Source: JAEHDI01 sp035455185 (lineage in GTDB: Bacteria > Acidobacteriota > Terriglobia > Bryobacterales > Bryobacteraceae). From it: a stretch of 19,778 nt of DNA. This document shows, piece after piece, positions 6,493 through 13,960 of this stretch; within the stretch, counting starts at the first letter, position 1, and each line of letters begins with the position of its first letter. The stretch lies in the NCBI GenBank assembly GCA_035455185.1, contig DATIFQ010000060.1, positions 1 to 19,778 of the forward strand. Reading direction: 5' to 3'. Below the pieces are notes generated by a model. It saw nothing but the letters and a program-made list of their open reading frames with translations. It searched no databases and was not told where the DNA came from. A program made the translations under genes and the position numbers.

Positions 6493-7035
6493 ATGGCTGC
6501 CAGATTGAAAGAGCACTACAAGAAGAACGTCGTGCAGGCGCTAGTCAAAGAGTTCGGCTACGCGAACGTCATGGCGGTGCCGAAGCTCGCCAAGATTTCA
6601 GTGAACATCGGCCTCGGGGAGGCGACGCAGAACCCGAAGCTGCTTGACGGCGCCGTCTCCGAGCTGGCGCTGATTGCCGGACAGCGGCCCATTATCACCA
6701 AAGCGAAGAAGTCGATCGCGGCGTTCAAGCTCCGCGAGGGAATGTCGATCGGATGCACGGTTACCCTGCGCGGCGAGCGCATGTACGAGTTCCTGGACCG
6801 CTTGGTCAACGTGGCCCTGCCCCGAGTCCGCGACTTTCGCGGGGTGTCGACCAAGTCTTTCGACGGGCGCGGCAACTATACGCTCGGCCTGAAAGACCAG
6901 TTGATTTTTCCGGAGATTGATTACAACAAGGTGGAAAAGATCAAGGGCATGAACATCAGCATCACGACCACCGCCGGGTCGGACGCCGAAGGGCTTGCGC
7001 TCCTGAAGCACCTTGGGATGCCGTTCCGCCAGTAG
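6493..7035 (+). CDS. rplE: 50S ribosomal protein L5
   Basis: The protein has 180 residues, the normal size. It starts MAARLKEHYKKNVVQALVKEF. It contains KISVNIGLGEATQN, GQRPIITKAKKSIAAFKLREG, RGVSTKSFDGRGNYTLGL and the ending LALLKHLGMPF. L5 carries 5S rRNA into the central protuberance together with L18. The Shine-Dalgarno is weak (GAGAAACAGG), unlike most genes here, which fits control by the preceding spacer structure or by coupling. Confidence 0.97.
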   Translation: MAARLKEHYKKNVVQALVKEFGYANVMAVPKLAKISVNIGLGEATQNPKLLDGAVSELALIAGQRPIITKAKKSIAAFKLREGMSIGCTVTLRGERMYEFLDRLVNVALPRVRDFRGVSTKSFDGRGNYTLGLKDQLIFPEIDYNKVEKIKGMNISITTTAGSDAEGLALLKHLGMPFRQ

Positions 7036-7054
7036 CGGAGAAAGGACACATCTG

Positions 7055-7264
7055 ATGGCAACCACCGCAAAGATCGCAAAGGACCGCAGGCTGCTGAAGG
7101 CGAAGACCACGAAGAAGCCGAAACTCCGCTGCCGTCACCGTAACCGCTGCTTCCGGTGCGGCCGGCCACGAGGATATCTGCGCAAATTCGGCATTTGCCG
7201 GATTTGTTTCCGGCAGCTCGCGCTCGCCGGGGAGATCCCCGGCGTCATCAAGGCGAGCTGGTAA
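7055..7264 (+). CDS. rpsN: 30S ribosomal protein S14, zinc-binding type Z
   Basis: From the ATG at 7055 there are 69 residues. The short form of S14 carries a CxxC-x12-CxxC zinc site, here C32, C35, C48 and C51 within CFRCGRPRGYLRKFGICRIC. The ending LALAGEIPGVIKASW is the family end. The N-terminus is about eight residues longer than the common 61-residue form. GCGGAGAAAGGA upstream supports the start; a farther upstream start would overlap rplE. S14 stabilises the 30S head near S3 and S10. Confidence 0.95.
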   Translation: MATTAKIAKDRRLLKAKTTKKPKLRCRHRNRCFRCGRPRGYLRKFGICRICFRQLALAGEIPGVIKASW

Positions 7265-7284
7265 GTGAGGAGGGGAAGGTAAGG

Positions 7285-7680
7285 ATGACATCGGATCCGA
7301 TCGCCGACATGCTCACGCGAGTCCGGAATGCCTTGGGCGCGCGCCACACGAAGGTGGATGTGCCCGCTTCCCGGCTGAAGGTCGATATCGCCAAGATCCT
7401 CAAGGACGAGGGCTATATCGCCAACTACAAGATGGCCGAGGAGGGCGCCCGGAGACTCGTCCGGATATACCTGAAGTACACGCCCGAGAACCAACCGGTG
7501 ATCTCAAACATTGAGCGAGTGTCCCGCCCCGGCTGCCGGGTGTACGTGGGCCGCAAGGAGATTCCGCGGGTCCTCGGCGGCTTGGGCATCAACATACTGA
7601 CGACCCCACGCGGCGTGATGACCGGCCGCAAGGCGCACAAGGAAGGCGTGGGAGGGGAGATTCTTTGTCAGGTCTGGTAG
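7285..7680 (+). CDS. rpsH: 30S ribosomal protein S8
   Basis: The ATG at 7285 gives 131 residues starting MTSDPIADMLTRVRNALG, the universal S8 opening; longer frames to the left are non-homologous. The C-terminal signature TTPRGVMTGRKAHKEGVGG...CQVW is complete. S8 binds helix 21 of 16S rRNA and in E. coli is the spc-operon repressor. The region GAGGAGGGGAAGGTAAGG upstream offers several possible Shine-Dalgarno registers. The stop codon lies within an inverted repeat that spans the gap to rplF. Confidence 0.96.
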   Translation: MTSDPIADMLTRVRNALGARHTKVDVPASRLKVDIAKILKDEGYIANYKMAEEGARRLVRIYLKYTPENQPVISNIERVSRPGCRVYVGRKEIPRVLGGLGINILTTPRGVMTGRKAHKEGVGGEILCQVW

Positions 7681-7707
7681 GCGGCCGCAAGGCTCCTTTG
7701 ACCAGAC
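7672..7707 (+). promoter_or_regulatory. Hairpin over the rpsH stop, before rplF
   Basis: GTCTGGT (7672-7678) pairs perfectly with ACCAGAC (7701-7707). Inside it GCC-GCAA-GGC (7684-7693) forms a small stem with a GNRA-type loop. The outer 5' arm includes the last sense codon of rpsH, and the structure ends four bases before GAGGTAA, the rplF ribosome binding site. It could couple or tune translation between S8 and L6, or serve as a processing site. No T-run is present. Confidence 0.4.
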
Positions 7708-7723
7708 ACTGAGGTAACAAGTC

Positions 7724-8260
7724 ATGTCGAGAGTTGGAAAAAAGCCGATCTCGTTGCCAAAAGGCGTCAAGGTCCAGATCGACGAGATGCTGCTGTTCGA
7801 AGGTCCGAAGGGCAAGCTCACTGTCCCCCTTCCGGACGGCATTCACGCGCGGCAGGAGGACGCCACTCTGCACATCGCCCGCGACGCTGACAGATATGCC
7901 GCATTTCACGGGTTGACACGGGCGCTGGCATCGAACGCCGTGCAAGGCGTTTCCAAAGGCTTCGCCAAGGAGCTGGATATCGTCGGTATCGGTTACAGGG
8001 CTGACGTCAAGGGACGAATCGCCACGTTCTCCCTTGGTTATTCGCATCCGATCGAGGTGCTGCTGCCCGAGGGAATCGACCTCAAAATCGACAAGCAGAC
8101 GCATATCGTAATCAGCGGCGCCGACCGGCAGCTTGTGGGCCAGGTCGCGGCCAACATCCGCGCCCTGCGGCCGCCCGAGCCCTATAAGAACAAGGGCGTC
8201 CGGTACACCGGCGAAGCGTTGCGCAAGAAGGTCGGCAAGACCGGTGCGGGGGCCAAATGA
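7724..8260 (+). CDS. rplF: 50S ribosomal protein L6
   Basis: The protein has 178 residues and starts MSRVGKKPISLPKGVKVQI. Two L6 repeats are visible. The C-terminal signature PPEPYKNKGVRYTGE followed by lysines matches the 23S rRNA-binding segment near the sarcin-ricin loop. GAGGTAA at 7711-7717 precedes the ATG by six bases. The stop overlaps rplR as ATGA. Length and motif order are ordinary. Confidence 0.97.
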   Translation: MSRVGKKPISLPKGVKVQIDEMLLFEGPKGKLTVPLPDGIHARQEDATLHIARDADRYAAFHGLTRALASNAVQGVSKGFAKELDIVGIGYRADVKGRIATFSLGYSHPIEVLLPEGIDLKIDKQTHIVISGADRQLVGQVAANIRALRPPEPYKNKGVRYTGEALRKKVGKTGAGAK

Positions 8261-8619
8261 TCCAGAGAACGTCGAAGAATCAGAATCGGCTTGGTATTCA
8301 CAAGCGGATCCGCCGCAAGGTGCACGGCACGCAGGAACGGCCGAGGCTGTGCATCTTCCGCAGCATTCATCACATTTACGTGCAGGTCATCGACGATGCG
8401 TCCGGCCACACGCTGGTGTCGGCCTCGTCCGCGGACAAGGGAGCGGGCGTCGCCGGCGGCGGCAATGTCGCCGGTGCAAAGACAGTCGGCCGGCTGGTTG
8501 CCGAGCGGGCAATGGAAAAAGGCATTCGCAAGGTCGTTTTCGATCGTGGCGGCTACCTCTACCACGGTCGCGTGAAAGCTCTGGCCGAGGCCGCGAGAGA
8601 AGCGGGATTGGAGTTCTAG
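8257..8619 (+). CDS. rplR: 50S ribosomal protein L18
   Basis: The protein has 120 residues, the usual length. It has the basic N-terminus with RLGIHKRIRRKVHGT and RPRLCIFRS, the central HHIYVQVIDDASGHTLVSAS, and the ending KVVFDRGGYLYHGRVKALA. L18 binds 5S rRNA with L5. Translation probably couples to rplF through the 4-base overlap. rpsE follows after a four-base gap. Confidence 0.97.
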   Translation: MIQRTSKNQNRLGIHKRIRRKVHGTQERPRLCIFRSIHHIYVQVIDDASGHTLVSASSADKGAGVAGGGNVAGAKTVGRLVAERAMEKGIRKVVFDRGGYLYHGRVKALAEAAREAGLEF

Positions 8620-8623
8620 GGGC

Positions 8624-9136
8624 ATGGCAACGACACCGACAAAGCGGATCAGCCCGCAGAACCTGAATCTGAAGGAACAGGTCGTCTCGATCAATCGTGT
8701 CACCAAGGTGGTCAAGGGAGGAAAGAACCTGAGTTTCTCCGCCCTTGTTGTGGTCGGTGATCCGGACGCAAAGATCGTCGGCTTCGGCACCGGAAAAGCC
8801 AAGGAGGTGCCGGCGGCGATTAAGAAGGGCATCGAAGCGGCGAAGAAGAATCTGCGCAAGGTCCATGTTCTTCCGACAACGATTTCGCACGTTGTGTTGG
8901 GCAAGTTCGGCAGCGGAATGGTTCTACTGAAACCGGCTCCCGAGGGCACGGGCGTGATTGCGGGAGGTCCCGTACGAGCCGTGATCCAGGCAGTCGGAAT
9001 CCCGAACGTGCTGACAAAGTCGATCGGTTCGCATAACCCTCACAATGTCGTGAAGGCCACGATCGACGCGCTCGAGAAGTTGCGCGACCGGAGCGCGGTA
9101 GCCGATCTGCGCGGCATCCCGGTGGAGAGTTTGTAG
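8624..9136 (+). CDS. rpsE: 30S ribosomal protein S5
   Basis: The protein has 170 residues. The N-terminal double-stranded-RNA-binding-like domain shows NLKEQVVSINRVTKVVKGG and GFGTGKAKEVPAAIKKG. The C-terminal domain shows GTGVIAGGPVRAVIQAVGI and SHNPHNVVKATIDAL. S5 contacts the mRNA entry channel with S3 and S4 and affects decoding fidelity. AGGGG overlapping the rplR stop is the ribosome binding site. The 54-base gap to rpmD holds a very GC-rich hairpin. Confidence 0.97.
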   Translation: MATTPTKRISPQNLNLKEQVVSINRVTKVVKGGKNLSFSALVVVGDPDAKIVGFGTGKAKEVPAAIKKGIEAAKKNLRKVHVLPTTISHVVLGKFGSGMVLLKPAPEGTGVIAGGPVRAVIQAVGIPNVLTKSIGSHNPHNVVKATIDALEKLRDRSAVADLRGIPVESL

Positions 9137-9145
9137 TATGAGCCT

Positions 9146-9166
9146 CGCCGCGGCCCGGCCGCGGCG
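9146..9166 (+). promoter_or_regulatory. GC-only hairpin in the rpsE-rpmD spacer
   Basis: Bases 9146-9153 (CGCCGCGG) pair with 9159-9166 (CCGCGGCG). C9154-G9158 can add a ninth pair, leaving a three-base loop. All pairs are G-C. The arm ends 24 bases before the rpmD ATG. There is no T-run downstream, so it is not a typical terminator. It may slow or process the transcript, or insulate translation of rpmD, whose Shine-Dalgarno is weak. Confidence 0.45.
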
Positions 9167-9190
9167 GACGATTGGCTGGAAAGCTTGGTT

Positions 9191-9370
9191 ATGGCGGAAA
9201 AGATCAAGATCAAGCTGGTGCGCAGCCCGATCTGCGCGCCGGAGAAACACAAGAAGATCGTTCGTGCTCTGGGCCTTCGGAAGATGAACCAGGTCGTCGA
9301 ACGGCCGGACAACCCCGGATTCCGAGGAATGGTGGCCAAAGTGCCGCACCTGCTGGCAGTGGTTGAGTGA
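9191..9370 (+). CDS. rpmD: 50S ribosomal protein L30
   Basis: The ATG at 9191 yields 59 residues beginning MAEKIKIKLVRSPICAPEKH. It has the L30 fold features LRKMNQVVERPDNPGFRGMV and the last strand VPHLLAV. A TTG two codons upstream is an unlikely alternative. L30 is a small 50S surface protein, absent from some lineages but present here in its usual spc-operon place. The ribosome binding site is poor (TGGAAAGC). Confidence 0.94.
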   Translation: MAEKIKIKLVRSPICAPEKHKKIVRALGLRKMNQVVERPDNPGFRGMVAKVPHLLAVVE

Positions 9371-9383
9371 GGAAACGATCCCT

Positions 9384-9845
9384 ATGAACCTAAGTCAAGT
9401 GAAACCCCCTGCCGGGCAGAAGCACGCCAAGAAGCGTGTTGGACGGGGCATGGGCTCCGGCACCGGCAAGACCTCGGCTCGCGGCCAAAAGGGACAGCAC
9501 TCCATCAGCGGCTTCCGGCTGATGCGCGGGTTCGAGGGCGGACAGATGCCGCTTCACCGGCGCCTCCCGAAGCGCGGCTTCACAAACATCTTCCGGAAGG
9601 AATTCGCGATCGTCAACGTCGGCCAGCTTGAAAAGTTGGAGGGGGACGCCTTCGATCCGAATCGCCTCGTGGAAATGGGCGCGGTCAAGAACCTGCGTGA
9701 TGGGTTGAAGATTTTGGGTGCGGGCGAGCTGACCCGAAAGATCAGCGTGCGGGCGCACCTGTTCTCGAAGTCGGCTCTGGAGAAGATCCAGGCGGCCGGC
9801 GGCAGCGCGGAAGTGATCGGCCGACGCCAGCCGGCAGGCGAGTGA
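9384..9845 (+). CDS. rplO: 50S ribosomal protein L15
   Basis: From the ATG at 9384 the protein has 153 residues and starts MNLSQVKPPAGQKHAKKRVG. The Gly/Arg/Lys-rich N-terminal arm (GRGMGSGTGKTSARGQKGQ) threads into 23S rRNA, and FEGGQMPLHRRLPKRGF is the family signature. TGAGGAAA about nine bases upstream is the ribosome binding site and overlaps the rpmD stop. A TTG at 9363 would add seven unconserved residues. L15 is a mid-to-late assembly protein. secY follows after four bases. Confidence 0.96.
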   Translation: MNLSQVKPPAGQKHAKKRVGRGMGSGTGKTSARGQKGQHSISGFRLMRGFEGGQMPLHRRLPKRGFTNIFRKEFAIVNVGQLEKLEGDAFDPNRLVEMGAVKNLRDGLKILGAGELTRKISVRAHLFSKSALEKIQAAGGSAEVIGRRQPAGE

Positions 9846-9849
9846 GCGT

Positions 9850-11250
9850 ATGAACAAGTTCTTCGAGGCCATCGCGAACGTCTTCCGTATCCCGGACCTT
9901 CGCAGGCGCGTCCTGTTCACCCTCGGCCTGCTAGCGGTCTATCGGATCGGCGGGCACATCCCCACCCCGGGCATCAACGCCTTACGCCTTGAGGAGTTTT
10001 TCCAGCAGAACCAGGGTACGCTGTTCGGCTTTATCGACCTGTTTTCGGGTGGCATGTTCCGGCGGCTCACGATCTTCGCCCTGGGAATCATGCCGTACAT
10101 CACCGCCTCGATCATCCTTCAGTTGCTGACGGTCGTAATCCCAACCCTTGAGAAATTACAGAAGGAAGGCGAGCTCGGCCGCCGGAAGATCACCCAGTGG
10201 ACGCGCTACCTGACCATCGGCCTCTCGATGATGCAGTCGTTCGGTATCGCCACCGCCCTCCAGACAAGCCAGGGGAATTTTGTGCTGAACCCGGGCTGGG
10301 GCTTCATCCTGATGACGATGCTGACGCTGACCACGGGGACCGCATTTATCATGTGGCTCGGCGAGCAAATCACCGACCGCGGGATCGGCAACGGGATGTC
10401 GCTGATCATCTTCGCGGGTATTGTTGTTGGCCTGCCCAAAGCGATCGGTGAGATCTATACGAACGTGTTCGTCACGCGGCAGTGGAACGCGATTCAGACT
10501 ACCATTATCCTGGCGGTGATGGTGGCGGTTGTGGCCTTCATCGTGCTCGTCGAGCGCGGCGAACGGCGAATCCCGGTGCAGTATGCCAAGCGGGTGGTCG
10601 GGCGGCGGATGATGGGCGGCCAGGCGACGCATCTGCCGTTGAAAGTCAATGCCGGGGGCGTGATTCCGGTGATCTTCGCTTCGTCGATCCTTGCGTTTCC
10701 GCAGACGCTGGCGTTGGTGCCGTTCGTAAAGAACAATCCGTGGTTGAGTGGAATGCTCTCGGCGATGGGAAACCGGGAGCCGCTCTACGTCGTGCTATTC
10801 GTCGCCGGCATCATCTTCTTCTGCTACTTCTACGTCTCCATCATCTTTAACCCGAACGAGGCGGCCGATAACATGCGCAAGTACGGCGGGTTCATCCCGG
10901 GCATCCGCCCCGGCAAGCCCACCGCCGACTACATAAACAAGATCCTGACCAAGATCACCATGGTCGGAGGCTTGTACCTGTCGCTGCTGTGCCTGATCCC
11001 GCAGATCATGATCTCCGGGATCGCCTTGCAGCACCTGCCGCTGGCCGGCAACTGGATTGACGCGCATTTCCCCCGCTGGCTGCTGGACGGTCTCGGGGTC
11101 ACGTTTTACTTTGGCGGCACGTCCCTGCTCATCGTGGTCGGCGTCGCTATGGATACGGTAAACCAGATTGAGGCGCAATTGATCATGCGCCACTACGAGG
11201 GATTCACGCCTCGTGCCGGCAGAATCCGCGGGCGCCGAAGCGTCTTCTAG
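9850..11250 (+). CDS. secY: Protein translocase subunit SecY
   Basis: The protein has 466 residues with about ten hydrophobic membrane spans, as expected for SecY, the channel of the Sec translocon in the inner membrane. Family motifs include RRRVLFTLGLLAVYRIGGHIPTPG split around IPTPG, GIMPYITASIILQLL (second span), the GIGNGMSL region, the cytoplasmic loop RRIPVQYAKRV, and the end LIMRHYEGF. The PGIRPGKPTADY loop is the cytoplasmic segment that contacts SecA or the ribosome. It is the last gene of the spc operon and adk follows after 38 bases. Confidence 0.97.
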   Translation: MNKFFEAIANVFRIPDLRRRVLFTLGLLAVYRIGGHIPTPGINALRLEEFFQQNQGTLFGFIDLFSGGMFRRLTIFALGIMPYITASIILQLLTVVIPTLEKLQKEGELGRRKITQWTRYLTIGLSMMQSFGIATALQTSQGNFVLNPGWGFILMTMLTLTTGTAFIMWLGEQITDRGIGNGMSLIIFAGIVVGLPKAIGEIYTNVFVTRQWNAIQTTIILAVMVAVVAFIVLVERGERRIPVQYAKRVVGRRMMGGQATHLPLKVNAGGVIPVIFASSILAFPQTLALVPFVKNNPWLSGMLSAMGNREPLYVVLFVAGIIFFCYFYVSIIFNPNEAADNMRKYGGFIPGIRPGKPTADYINKILTKITMVGGLYLSLLCLIPQIMISGIALQHLPLAGNWIDAHFPRWLLDGLGVTFYFGGTSLLIVVGVAMDTVNQIEAQLIMRHYEGFTPRAGRIRGRRSVF

Positions 11251-11288
11251 ATCGGCGGGTACCGCAGTGTTCGCAGGCGTCTCTGTTC

Positions 11289-11963
11289 ATGTCCGCAGGT
11301 AACAATAGCCAGATCGCTCTGGTGCTGTTCGGTCCGCCCGGCTCCGGGAAGGGCACGCAGGCGAAGATCTTGCAGGCGTCCCTCGGAATTCCGCATGTCT
11401 CGACGGGCGACATGCTGCGGGAACACGTGCAGGCCGACGACGAAATTGGCCGGGAGGTCAAGGTCATCATGCAGGCCGGCAGGCTCGTTCCGGACGACCT
11501 GGTGAATCGACTGATCGAGAAGCGGATCAACCGGCCGGACACCGAAGGCGGAGTGTTGTTGGACGGATATCCCCGGACGCTGGAGCAGGCAGACAAACTG
11601 ACCGGCTTGCTGCGGGCGCGAGGCGTCGCTGAAGTGGTGGTCCACCTCAGGGTGGATTACAATAAAATTATCGCTCGTCTCTCAGGCCGCCGGCAGTGTC
11701 CGAAGTGCGGAACGTTGTACAACCTGGCGTCGAACCCGCCGAAAAGTGAAGGGGTGTGCGATCAGGATGGCGCAACGTTGATTGTGCGCGAAGACGACCG
11801 GGAGCCGGTGATACGCCAGCGGCTGGAGGCGTACGAGAGGCAGACCCGTCCGGTGCTCGAGTATTTCGCACGGACCTGTCCGAGGTTTTACGAAGTGGAG
11901 GGTGGCGACGCAGCGCCGGAAACGGTCGCCGCGGAGATCCGGAGGCTGGTTGGGAAGTCATGA
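11289..11963 (+). CDS. adk: Adenylate kinase, zinc-LID form
   Basis: The protein has 224 residues and interconverts ATP + AMP and 2 ADP in the cytoplasm. The P-loop GPPGSGKGTQ is at residues 15-24. The AMP-binding segment STGDMLRE and the DGYPRTLEQA segment follow. The LID carries C137, C140, C157 and D160 (CPKC and CDQD), the structural zinc site of many bacterial forms. The C-terminal QRLEAYERQTRPVLEYF is typical. The Shine-Dalgarno is weak. The stop overlaps map as ATGA. The secY-adk-map order is common in bacteria. Confidence 0.97.
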   Translation: MSAGNNSQIALVLFGPPGSGKGTQAKILQASLGIPHVSTGDMLREHVQADDEIGREVKVIMQAGRLVPDDLVNRLIEKRINRPDTEGGVLLDGYPRTLEQADKLTGLLRARGVAEVVVHLRVDYNKIIARLSGRRQCPKCGTLYNLASNPPKSEGVCDQDGATLIVREDDREPVIRQRLEAYERQTRPVLEYFARTCPRFYEVEGGDAAPETVAAEIRRLVGKS

Positions 11964-12730
11964 TCGTCCGCAAGACTCCGGCCGAGCTCGAGAAGATGCG
12001 CCGCAGCGGACTGCTGGTATGTCAGGTGCTCGAACGGTTGTCCTCAATGGTCCGCGACGGAGTGAGCACGCTCGATCTTGAGATCGAAGCGGAGAAGATG
12101 ATCCAAGGCGCGGGCGCCCGGCCTGCTTTCAAGGGCTACTATGTGCCGGCCATCGGAAAGAAGTATCCGTTTGTGCTTTGCACCTCGGTGAACGACGAGG
12201 TGGTGCACGGGATGCCGTCGGCGAAGAGGATTTTAGCCAAGGGCGACGTGGTTTCGATCGACACGGGCGCGGAACTCGATGGCTACTTCGGCGACTCGGC
12301 GGTAACCGTTCCGGTCGGTGAAGTGGACGAACGGACGAAACGGCTGATCGAAGTGACCCGGAATGCGTTGGAATTGGCGATTGACAAGGTCCGGCCGGGG
12401 AATCGGCTGTTTGATGTTTGCGGGACGGTGGAGCGCCACGTTGTGGCGAACGGGTTTACGATCGTCCGCGAGTTTGTGGGGCACGGCATTGGTACGCAGC
12501 TTCACGAAGAGCCACAGGTCCCGAACTATGTGGACCGCAAGAACGAGAATCCGCGGTTGAAGGAAGGCATGGTGCTGGCGGTCGAGCCGATGGTGAACGC
12601 GGGAAAGGCCGATACCCGGATTCTGGAAGACGGCTGGACCGCGGCGACGCGGGACGGAAAATACTCGGCGCACTTCGAGCACTGCGTGGCCGTTACGTCG
12701 AATGGGCCGTGGGTGCTTACGCGGTCCTGA
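11960..12730 (+). CDS. map: Methionine aminopeptidase, type I
   Basis: The protein has 256 residues from the ATG overlapping the adk stop, starting MIVRKTPAELEKMRRSG. It removes the initiator methionine from nascent proteins. The five metal ligands are visible as D101, D112, H175, E209 and E240, and H83 in DEVVHGMP is the substrate-binding histidine. The spacing agrees with E. coli Map to within one residue. There is no N-terminal zinc-finger or SH3-like extension, so it is the minimal type Ia form. The next gene, an IF-1 homologue, starts 12 bases later. Confidence 0.97.
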   Translation: MIVRKTPAELEKMRRSGLLVCQVLERLSSMVRDGVSTLDLEIEAEKMIQGAGARPAFKGYYVPAIGKKYPFVLCTSVNDEVVHGMPSAKRILAKGDVVSIDTGAELDGYFGDSAVTVPVGEVDERTKRLIEVTRNALELAIDKVRPGNRLFDVCGTVERHVVANGFTIVREFVGHGIGTQLHEEPQVPNYVDRKNENPRLKEGMVLAVEPMVNAGKADTRILEDGWTAATRDGKYSAHFEHCVAVTSNGPWVLTRS

Positions 12731-12742
12731 GGCCTCCCTGGA

Positions 12743-12988
12743 ATGACGGAGTCGGAGCAGGACCCGGTCCGGCGCGACAGCCGAGCGGTTGAGGCGGTGG
12801 TGATAGAGTTGCTGCCGAACGCGGCCTTCCGGCTGCAGTTGGCGAACCTGGCTCAGGTGATCGCGCACGCGCCGGGAGCGCTCGCCGCGAATTTTGTTCG
12901 CGTGCGGCCGCAGGACAAGGTTTTGGTTGAGCTGTCGCCGCATGACAGGACGCGGGGGCGGATCGTGAAGCTGTTGAAAAAGGATTAG
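12743..12988 (+). CDS. infA: Translation initiation factor IF-1, divergent
   Basis: The protein has 81 residues (usual about 72), with an OB-fold pattern and the IF-1 landmarks LPNAAFRL, AH, NFVRV, DKVLVELSPHD and RGRIVK. IF-1 occupies the A-site of the 30S subunit during initiation. The segment SGKMRKN of ordinary IF-1, whose basic residues enter helix 44, reads PGALAAN here (residues 44-50), so the lysines and arginine are gone. The ENGH turn is also changed to ANLA. The N-terminus is about nine residues longer. The position between map and rpmJ is canonical. It may be a derived IF-1 or a paralogue, with a standard copy elsewhere. Confidence 0.85.
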   Translation: MTESEQDPVRRDSRAVEAVVIELLPNAAFRLQLANLAQVIAHAPGALAANFVRVRPQDKVLVELSPHDRTRGRIVKLLKKD

Positions 12989-13023
12989 CCGGCGGCGGAA
13001 TCTTCGCGATTCCGGGACGCCGG
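12989..13023 (+). promoter_or_regulatory. Hairpin between infA and rpmJ, overlapping the rpmJ Shine-Dalgarno
   Basis: The structure begins at the base after the infA stop. CCGGCG (12989-12994) pairs with CGCCGG (13018-13023). CGGAATC (12996-13002) pairs with GATTCCG (13008-13014) around the loop TTCGC. A small asymmetric internal loop separates the two stems, giving 13 pairs in total. The 3' arm includes the first two Gs of the rpmJ Shine-Dalgarno GGAGG (13022-13026), so folding should reduce L36 translation. No T-run follows. Confidence 0.5.
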
Positions 13024-13033
13024 AGGCAAGCTT

Positions 13034-13147
13034 ATGAAAGTACGGGCTTCCGTAAAAAAGATTTGTGATAAATGCAAGGTGATCCACCGCAATGGTGTGG
13101 TGCGGGTCATCTGCACGAACCCGAAGCACAAACAGCGCCAGGGATAG
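13034..13147 (+). CDS. rpmJ: 50S ribosomal protein L36
   Basis: This gene encodes 37 residues: MKVRASVKKICDKCKVIHRN, then GVVRVICTNPKHKQRQG. The zinc ligands of the standard form are present as C11, C14, C27 and H32. L36 is the last small protein to bind the 50S subunit near the base of the central protuberance. The ATG follows GGAGG by seven bases. It lies in its normal place between infA and rpsM. Confidence 0.97.
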   Translation: MKVRASVKKICDKCKVIHRNGVVRVICTNPKHKQRQG

Positions 13148-13159
13148 CAGGAGGATCAG

Positions 13160-13546
13160 ATGGCACGTATTGCAGGCGTGGACCTGCCGAACAAGAAGCG
13201 GGCCCTCATCGGCCTGACCTATATTTATGGGATCGGGCGGACACGGTCGATGTCGATTCTGCACCGTGCCGGCGTCGAGCCCGATAAGAAGGTCGCCGAC
13301 CTCAGTGAAGACGAGGTGAATCGCATCCGCCAGATCATCGAGGAAGAGGGCGCGGTCGAGGGTGACCTGCGCAAGGAAACCTCGTTGAACGTCAAGCGGC
13401 TCATGGAGATGGGGGCTTACCGTGGGCTGCGCCACCGGCGTGGAATGCCCGTTCGCGGCCAGCGCACCCACACCAACGCCCGCACGCGCAAGGGACCTCG
13501 GCGCGGCACGGTCGCGAACAAGAAGAAATCCAGCGCGAAGACTTAG
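13160..13546 (+). CDS. rpsM: 30S ribosomal protein S13
   Basis: The protein has 128 residues and opens MARIAGVDLPNKKRALIGL. The helix-turn-helix-like core has TYIYGIGRTRSM. The tail RGLRHRRGMPVRGQRTHTNA with further lysines reaches toward the P-site tRNA and 50S bridges. AGGAGG precedes the ATG closely. The final KKKSSAKT is a short basic end. It is the first gene of the alpha operon, and the gap of 12 bases to rpmJ gives no room for a separate promoter. Confidence 0.97.
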   Translation: MARIAGVDLPNKKRALIGLTYIYGIGRTRSMSILHRAGVEPDKKVADLSEDEVNRIRQIIEEEGAVEGDLRKETSLNVKRLMEMGAYRGLRHRRGMPVRGQRTHTNARTRKGPRRGTVANKKKSSAKT

Positions 13547-13552
13547 GAACAT

Positions 13553-13960
13553 ATGGCCAAAGCACCAGCGAAAGCAGGAAAGAAGAAGGTCTTCAAGAAG
13601 AAGGAAAAGAAGGTCGTTCCGTCCGGTGTCGTTCACATCCAGGCGACGTTCAACAACACAATCGTCAGCGTCGCCGATCCGACGGGAAACGTGGTTGCCT
13701 GGTCCAGCGCGGGTTCTCTTGGTTTTCGCGGTTCGCGCAAGGGAACACCATTTGCCGCGCAGCAGGCGTCGCTTACGGCCGCCAATAAGGCGCGGGAAGT
13801 CGGGATGCGCGCGGTTGAAGTCCATGTAGCCGGCCCCGGCGCGGGCCGCGAGTCGGCAATTCGCGCCCTGGCTACAGCCGGACTCGAAGTGAATGCGATC
13901 AAGGACGTCACGCCGATTCCCCACAACGGATGTCGTCCGCCGAAGAAGCGAAGAGTTTGA
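13553..13960 (+). CDS. rpsK: 30S ribosomal protein S11
   Basis: The protein has 135 residues. After a lysine-rich N-terminal arm (KAGKKKVFKKKEKK) the core runs from HIQATFNNTIVSVADPTGN to the end PIPHNGCRPPKKRRV. The Asn in PHNG corresponds to the site of isoaspartate formation known in E. coli S11. S11 forms part of the 30S platform next to the E-site. TAGGA ahead of the ATG overlaps the rpsM stop. A 139-base spacer, the longest in the ribosomal cluster, follows. Confidence 0.97.
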   Translation: MAKAPAKAGKKKVFKKKEKKVVPSGVVHIQATFNNTIVSVADPTGNVVAWSSAGSLGFRGSRKGTPFAAQQASLTAANKAREVGMRAVEVHVAGPGAGRESAIRALATAGLEVNAIKDVTPIPHNGCRPPKKRRV

